DNA of 64,000 nt from JACPFJ01 sp036504875. Lineage in GTDB: Bacteria; Desulfobacterota; Desulfuromonadia; Geobacterales; Pseudopelobacteraceae. How positions within the stretch are numbered: position 1 is the first letter of the stretch; each line of letters begins with the position of its first letter. The DNA lies in assembly GCA_036504875.1 (NCBI GenBank), contig DASXUK010000046.1, positions 71,367 to 135,366 on the forward strand, written 5' to 3'. Of this stretch, positions 61,024-64,000 are shown piece by piece. Under the pieces are notes generated by a model. The model saw only the letters and a list, made by a program, of their open reading frames with translations. It searched no databases and was not told where the DNA came from. The translations under genes and the position numbers were made by a program.

Positions 61024-61251
61024 ATGAATCTGGCAAAACTTAAACCGGGGGAAAAGGGCACCATCACCGCCATCGGGTCTATCGGTCCGCTCAAGCGCCG
61101 ACTGATGGACATGGGGGTCCTGGTAGGGGTAGAGGTCAAGGTGCTGAAGGTCGCTCCCCTGGGAGATCCGATCGAGGTCACCGTCAAGAGCTATAACCTC
61201 TCACTGCGCAAGAAAGAGGCTGAGGGAATCAGCGTGGAGGTGGCGGGATGA
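61024..61251 (+). CDS. feoA: FeoA ferrous iron transport accessory protein
   Basis: A 75-residue standard FeoA (LAKLKPGEKGTITAIGS, KRRLMDMGVLVGVEVKVLKVAPLGDP, YNLSLRKKEA). It begins 5 bases after the first FeoA gene and overlaps feoB by 4 bases, so the three are one transcript. Confidence 0.93.
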   Translation: MNLAKLKPGEKGTITAIGSIGPLKRRLMDMGVLVGVEVKVLKVAPLGDPIEVTVKSYNLSLRKKEAEGISVEVAG

Positions 61252-63506
61252 GTACTCAAACTGATAATGCAATGGAGATGGAACAGGAGAGCAGCGCAGG
61301 GTCCAAGAGCAGACTGCACCCGGTGGAAAAGCGTGTTATTACTGCGGCGGTGGCCGGCAATCCCAACTCGGGCAAGTCGACCCTGATCAACGCCATTGCC
61401 GGAACACGGCTCCACGTCGGCAACTGGGCCGGGGTAACCGTGGAGAAGAAAGAAGCCCTCTTCGAGTACGACGGCTGCCGGATTCGTCTGATCGACCTGC
61501 CCGGCACTTATTCGCTCTCCCCCTATACCCAGGAAGAGATCATTGCCCGCGACTATCTGGTCCACGAACGTCCCGACCTGGTCATCAATGTTGTCGATGC
61601 CACTAACCTGGAGCGTAACCTCTATCTGACGGTTCAGATCATGGAACTGGGCATACCGGTGGTAATGGCGCTCAACATATATGACGAGGCGCAGTCCAAG
61701 GGTTATCGAATCGATGTGTCCGGCATAGAAAAGATGCTGGGGATCGCAGTTATCCCGACCTCGGCAACTAAGAAGAACGGCCTTGATGAGCTTCTTACGA
61801 AGGTGTTGGCAACTTCCGCTGACCTTGGCGCCCACACACCTGCCCAACTTGGCTACGGAGTAGATATTGAGGCAGCCATACGGACGGTATCCAATGAGCT
61901 GAAGTTTAACCACGCTCAACTGGCTGGAAAATATCCCCTGCGCTGGCTGGCGCTAAAGCTGGTCGAGAAGGATGCTCAAGTTCTTGAAGAGTTAAATCTA
62001 GGCAACATGAGCATCTTGGACGAGGCGCTTCATCACCTGCGGGATGCCCATGGTGAGGACATCGAGGCCTTGATGGCCGATGTCAGGTACTCCCTGGCGG
62101 CCGGTCTGACCCGTGAGGTATTGGAAAAGCCGGAGCTGCGCAAGATGGAACTGACCGAGAAGATCGACCGGGTCGTTCTGAACCGTTTTGTTGGTATCCC
62201 GATCTTCCTGGCGGCGATGTGGATCATGTTCAAACTTACCTTCGACATGTCCAAACCTTATTCGGACTGGATCACGCAGATGATTTCCGGTCCCTTCAAA
62301 CGCTGGGCCGAAGTCTTGGTCGGGCTGCTCCACGGGCCGGACTGGACCGTCTCGCTGGTCACCGATGGCATCATCGCCGGGGTCGGCAACGTGCTGGTCT
62401 TTGTCCCGGTCATCTTTGCCATGATGTTCTTCATCACCTTCCTGGAGGGGAGCGGTTACATGGCGCGGGCGGCCTTTGTAATGGACCGGGCCATGCATTC
62501 CATCGGCCTGCACGGCAAGTCCTTCATCCCGATGCTGCTCGGTTTCGGTTGCAACGTACCGGCCATTTATGCCACCCGTACCCTGGAAAACCAGCGTGAT
62601 AAGGCACTGACCGCCCTGCTGATCCCGCTCATGTCCTGCGGCGCCCGCCTGCCGGTTTACGTGGTCTTTATCGGCGCTTTCTTCCCGACCCATGCCGGAA
62701 CGGTGCTCTGGTCACTGTATGTGTTGGGAATTGTGCTGGCGATCATGATGGGCATGATCTTCAAACGGACCCTCTTCAAAGGCGAGGCGCCGATGTTCAT
62801 CATGGAGCTGCCCCCCTACCGAATGCCCTCCTTCAGAAGCCTGATGATACACACCTGGGAAAAGGGCAAGCACTTCCTGATCAAGGCCGGCACCTACATC
62901 CTGGCGGTCTCGATCATGGTCTGGTTCCTGCTCAACCTACCCTGGGGGGTCGAGCACAAGCGCGATTCGTACCTGGGCCAGGTCGGCCAGGCGGTGGCCC
63001 CGGCCCTGGCGCCGCTCGGCTTCGGAACCTGGGAAGCCAGTTCTTCACTGGTGGCCGGCCTGATCGCCAAGGAGATCGTGGTCGGGACCATGGGCGAGAT
63101 CTACGTGCAAAAGACAGGGGAGAAAAAGAAGGAGGCTACGCCCGCCTTCAGCGAGGATCTCAAGGAGGTCGTCACCTCCTTTGCCAAAGCAACCAGGGAC
63201 TCTGTTGAAAACGTCGTCTCCACGGTCGGCATCACCACCATCTCGGCCGAGGAAAATGCCGAAAAGGCGGCCGAACGGGCGCCGCTCAAGGCGGTCCTGA
63301 AGAGTCAGTTCACCCCCTTGTCGGCCTACGCCTTTATCGTGTTCGTGCTGCTCTATATGCCGTGCGTCATTGCCGCGGTAGCGATGGTGCAGGAATTCGG
63401 CACCTGGAAATGGTACGGGATTGCCTTTGCCTATCAGATGGTGCTGGCCTGGGGAGCAGCCTGCCTGGTCTACCAGGTCGGCAGTCTGCTCGGATTGGGG
63501 GTTTGA
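61248..63506 (+). CDS. feoB: Ferrous iron transporter FeoB
   Basis: A 752-residue inner-membrane transporter for Fe(II). The cytoplasmic G domain has G1 GNPNSGKST, a switch region and G3 DLPGTYSL, and G4-like ALNIYD in place of the classic NxxD. The helical regulatory domain, membrane core with the Gate motifs (LGFGCNVPAI and MSCGARLPVYVVFIG) and a later loop follow. An N-terminal extension of about 30 residues (NAMEMEQESSAGSKSR) precedes the G domain. Confidence 0.96.
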   Translation: MSTQTDNAMEMEQESSAGSKSRLHPVEKRVITAAVAGNPNSGKSTLINAIAGTRLHVGNWAGVTVEKKEALFEYDGCRIRLIDLPGTYSLSPYTQEEIIARDYLVHERPDLVINVVDATNLERNLYLTVQIMELGIPVVMALNIYDEAQSKGYRIDVSGIEKMLGIAVIPTSATKKNGLDELLTKVLATSADLGAHTPAQLGYGVDIEAAIRTVSNELKFNHAQLAGKYPLRWLALKLVEKDAQVLEELNLGNMSILDEALHHLRDAHGEDIEALMADVRYSLAAGLTREVLEKPELRKMELTEKIDRVVLNRFVGIPIFLAAMWIMFKLTFDMSKPYSDWITQMISGPFKRWAEVLVGLLHGPDWTVSLVTDGIIAGVGNVLVFVPVIFAMMFFITFLEGSGYMARAAFVMDRAMHSIGLHGKSFIPMLLGFGCNVPAIYATRTLENQRDKALTALLIPLMSCGARLPVYVVFIGAFFPTHAGTVLWSLYVLGIVLAIMMGMIFKRTLFKGEAPMFIMELPPYRMPSFRSLMIHTWEKGKHFLIKAGTYILAVSIMVWFLLNLPWGVEHKRDSYLGQVGQAVAPALAPLGFGTWEASSSLVAGLIAKEIVVGTMGEIYVQKTGEKKKEATPAFSEDLKEVVTSFAKATRDSVENVVSTVGITTISAEENAEKAAERAPLKAVLKSQFTPLSAYAFIVFVLLYMPCVIAAVAMVQEFGTWKWYGIAFAYQMVLAWGAACLVYQVGSLLGLGV

Positions 63507-63507
63507 G

Positions 63508-63636
63508 ATGGGAATTTCCGACATGATCATTGCAGCCGTCATACTGGGAGGAGCCTTTTGGCTCCTCTACCACTCACTCTGGAAGAAGAAGGGGCATTGC
63601 CCGGGAGGCTGCAGCGGCAGCTGCGGGAAAAAGTAA
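63508..63636 (+). CDS. FeoB-associated Cys-rich membrane protein
   Basis: 42 residues: one membrane helix (MIIAAVILGGAFWLLYHSLW) followed by KKKGHCPGGCSGSCGKK with three cysteines. Such small single-helix Cys-tail proteins follow feoB in many bacteria and may act like FeoC. It begins 1 base after the feoB stop. Confidence 0.85.
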   Translation: MGISDMIIAAVILGGAFWLLYHSLWKKKGHCPGGCSGSCGKK

Positions 63637-63772
63637 GGGCAGGAAACAAGCAGTCGGTGCATTTCAGCATCGGCAAGGTTGCCCTTGACTGGTAAATTCG
63701 GGGAGCTGTGGTATCTTTTCAGCAGGATGTCCAGCCTATACCCGTAAGGGATTATTGAAGGGAGGAATTATT

Positions 63773-64000
63773 ATGCTGAGCAAGGCCATGATTGACAACC
63801 TCAACGAGCAGATCCAACTTGAGAGCTATTCGTCCAACCTCTATCTGCAGATGAGCGCCTGGGCGGAAGTCAAGGGGTTGGAGGGGTGCGCCGCATTTCT
63901 CCGGGCGCAGGCCCAGGACGAGCTGGCGCACATGCACCGGCTCTTCAAGTACGTTTATGAAACCGGCGCGCTCCCCATTATCGGAACGATCAAGGCGCCG
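63773..64000 (+). CDS. Ferritin (partial, runs off the right edge)
   Basis: The first 76 codons of a bacterial ferritin are visible: NEQIQLESYSSNLYLQMSAW and AAFLRAQAQDELAHMHRLF, which supply ferroxidase ligands Glu (near 17), Glu (near 50) and His (near 53). GGAGG lies 8 bases before the ATG. It stores iron as ferric mineral. Its place after feoB fits an uptake-and-storage set, but the 136-base gap suggests its own promoter. Confidence 0.93.
   Translation, partial: MLSKAMIDNLNEQIQLESYSSNLYLQMSAWAEVKGLEGCAAFLRAQAQDELAHMHRLFKYVYETGALPIIGTIKAP

Noticed and set aside
63685..63716. Promoter for the ferritin gene (TTGACT with GGTATC)
   Set aside because: The -10 match is poor at any acceptable spacing.

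Overview
The window reads like a chromosomal segment from a Geobacter-like member of the Desulfuromonadales/Geobacterales. The evidence is an 18-heme cytochrome mixing CxxCH and Cx4CH motifs, a second secreted multiheme cytochrome lipoprotein under a GEMM-I riboswitch whose sequence closely resembles the Geobacter cGAMP-responsive subgroup, several diguanylate cyclases and sensor kinases, the carboxynorspermidine polyamine route and a Feo iron region. GC content looks moderate by eye. Genes are dense, and no insertion sequence, prophage or CRISPR array was seen.

Layout. 1-2334: the N-terminal part of a secreted 18-heme cytochrome (minus strand, running off the left edge). 2.8-5.4 kb: an overlapping minus-strand operon of a degenerate metallo-beta-lactamase-fold protein, coaE and an rRNA methyltransferase. 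5.5-8.7 kb: tRNA-Arg(CCG), a membrane diguanylate cyclase, a DoxX protein and prfC. 9-14.2 kb: a chemotaxis operon cheW-cheA-cheR-HDOD-cheB (minus). 14.4-16.6 kb: a sigma-54 regulator overlapping a lytic transglycosylase. 16.7-21.1 kb: late cobalamin genes, starting with a cobJ-cobQ gene fusion. 21-28.7 kb: housekeeping genes on the minus strand (Bax-inhibitor-like protein, murB, DAHP synthase, Crp/Fnr regulator, transketolase, thiL).

28.9-30.8 kb: a large lipoprotein of unknown function. 31-34 kb: hsp20-lon. 34.2-38.6 kb: speA, carboxynorspermidine synthase and decarboxylase. 38.8-47.4 kb: a diguanylate cyclase, priA, two sensor kinases (one split by a homopolymer frameshift) and a zinc-free-type quinone oxidoreductase. 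47.5-49.6 kb: the multiheme lipoprotein and its GEMM-I riboswitch. 49.8-51.6 kb: an ABC exporter. 51.7-57.8 kb: hypB-hypF-hypC-hypD, followed by a protoglobin fused to a PsiE-like membrane domain and a HAD phosphatase. 58-64 kb: an iron region with a Fur-box promoter, a DUF3793 protein, a beta-barrel porin with a His-rich N-terminus, feoA-feoA-feoB, a small Cys-rich FeoB partner and the start of a ferritin gene.

Themes. Respiratory cytochromes, cyclic-dinucleotide signalling and metal handling (Fe, Ni, Co) share the window. The strongest individual signals are the riboswitch in front of the multiheme lipoprotein, a palindromic repeat inserted in frame into hypF, the cobJ-cobQ fusion, the globin-PsiE protein, and an Fe(II) locus that appears to pair an outer-membrane porin with FeoB.
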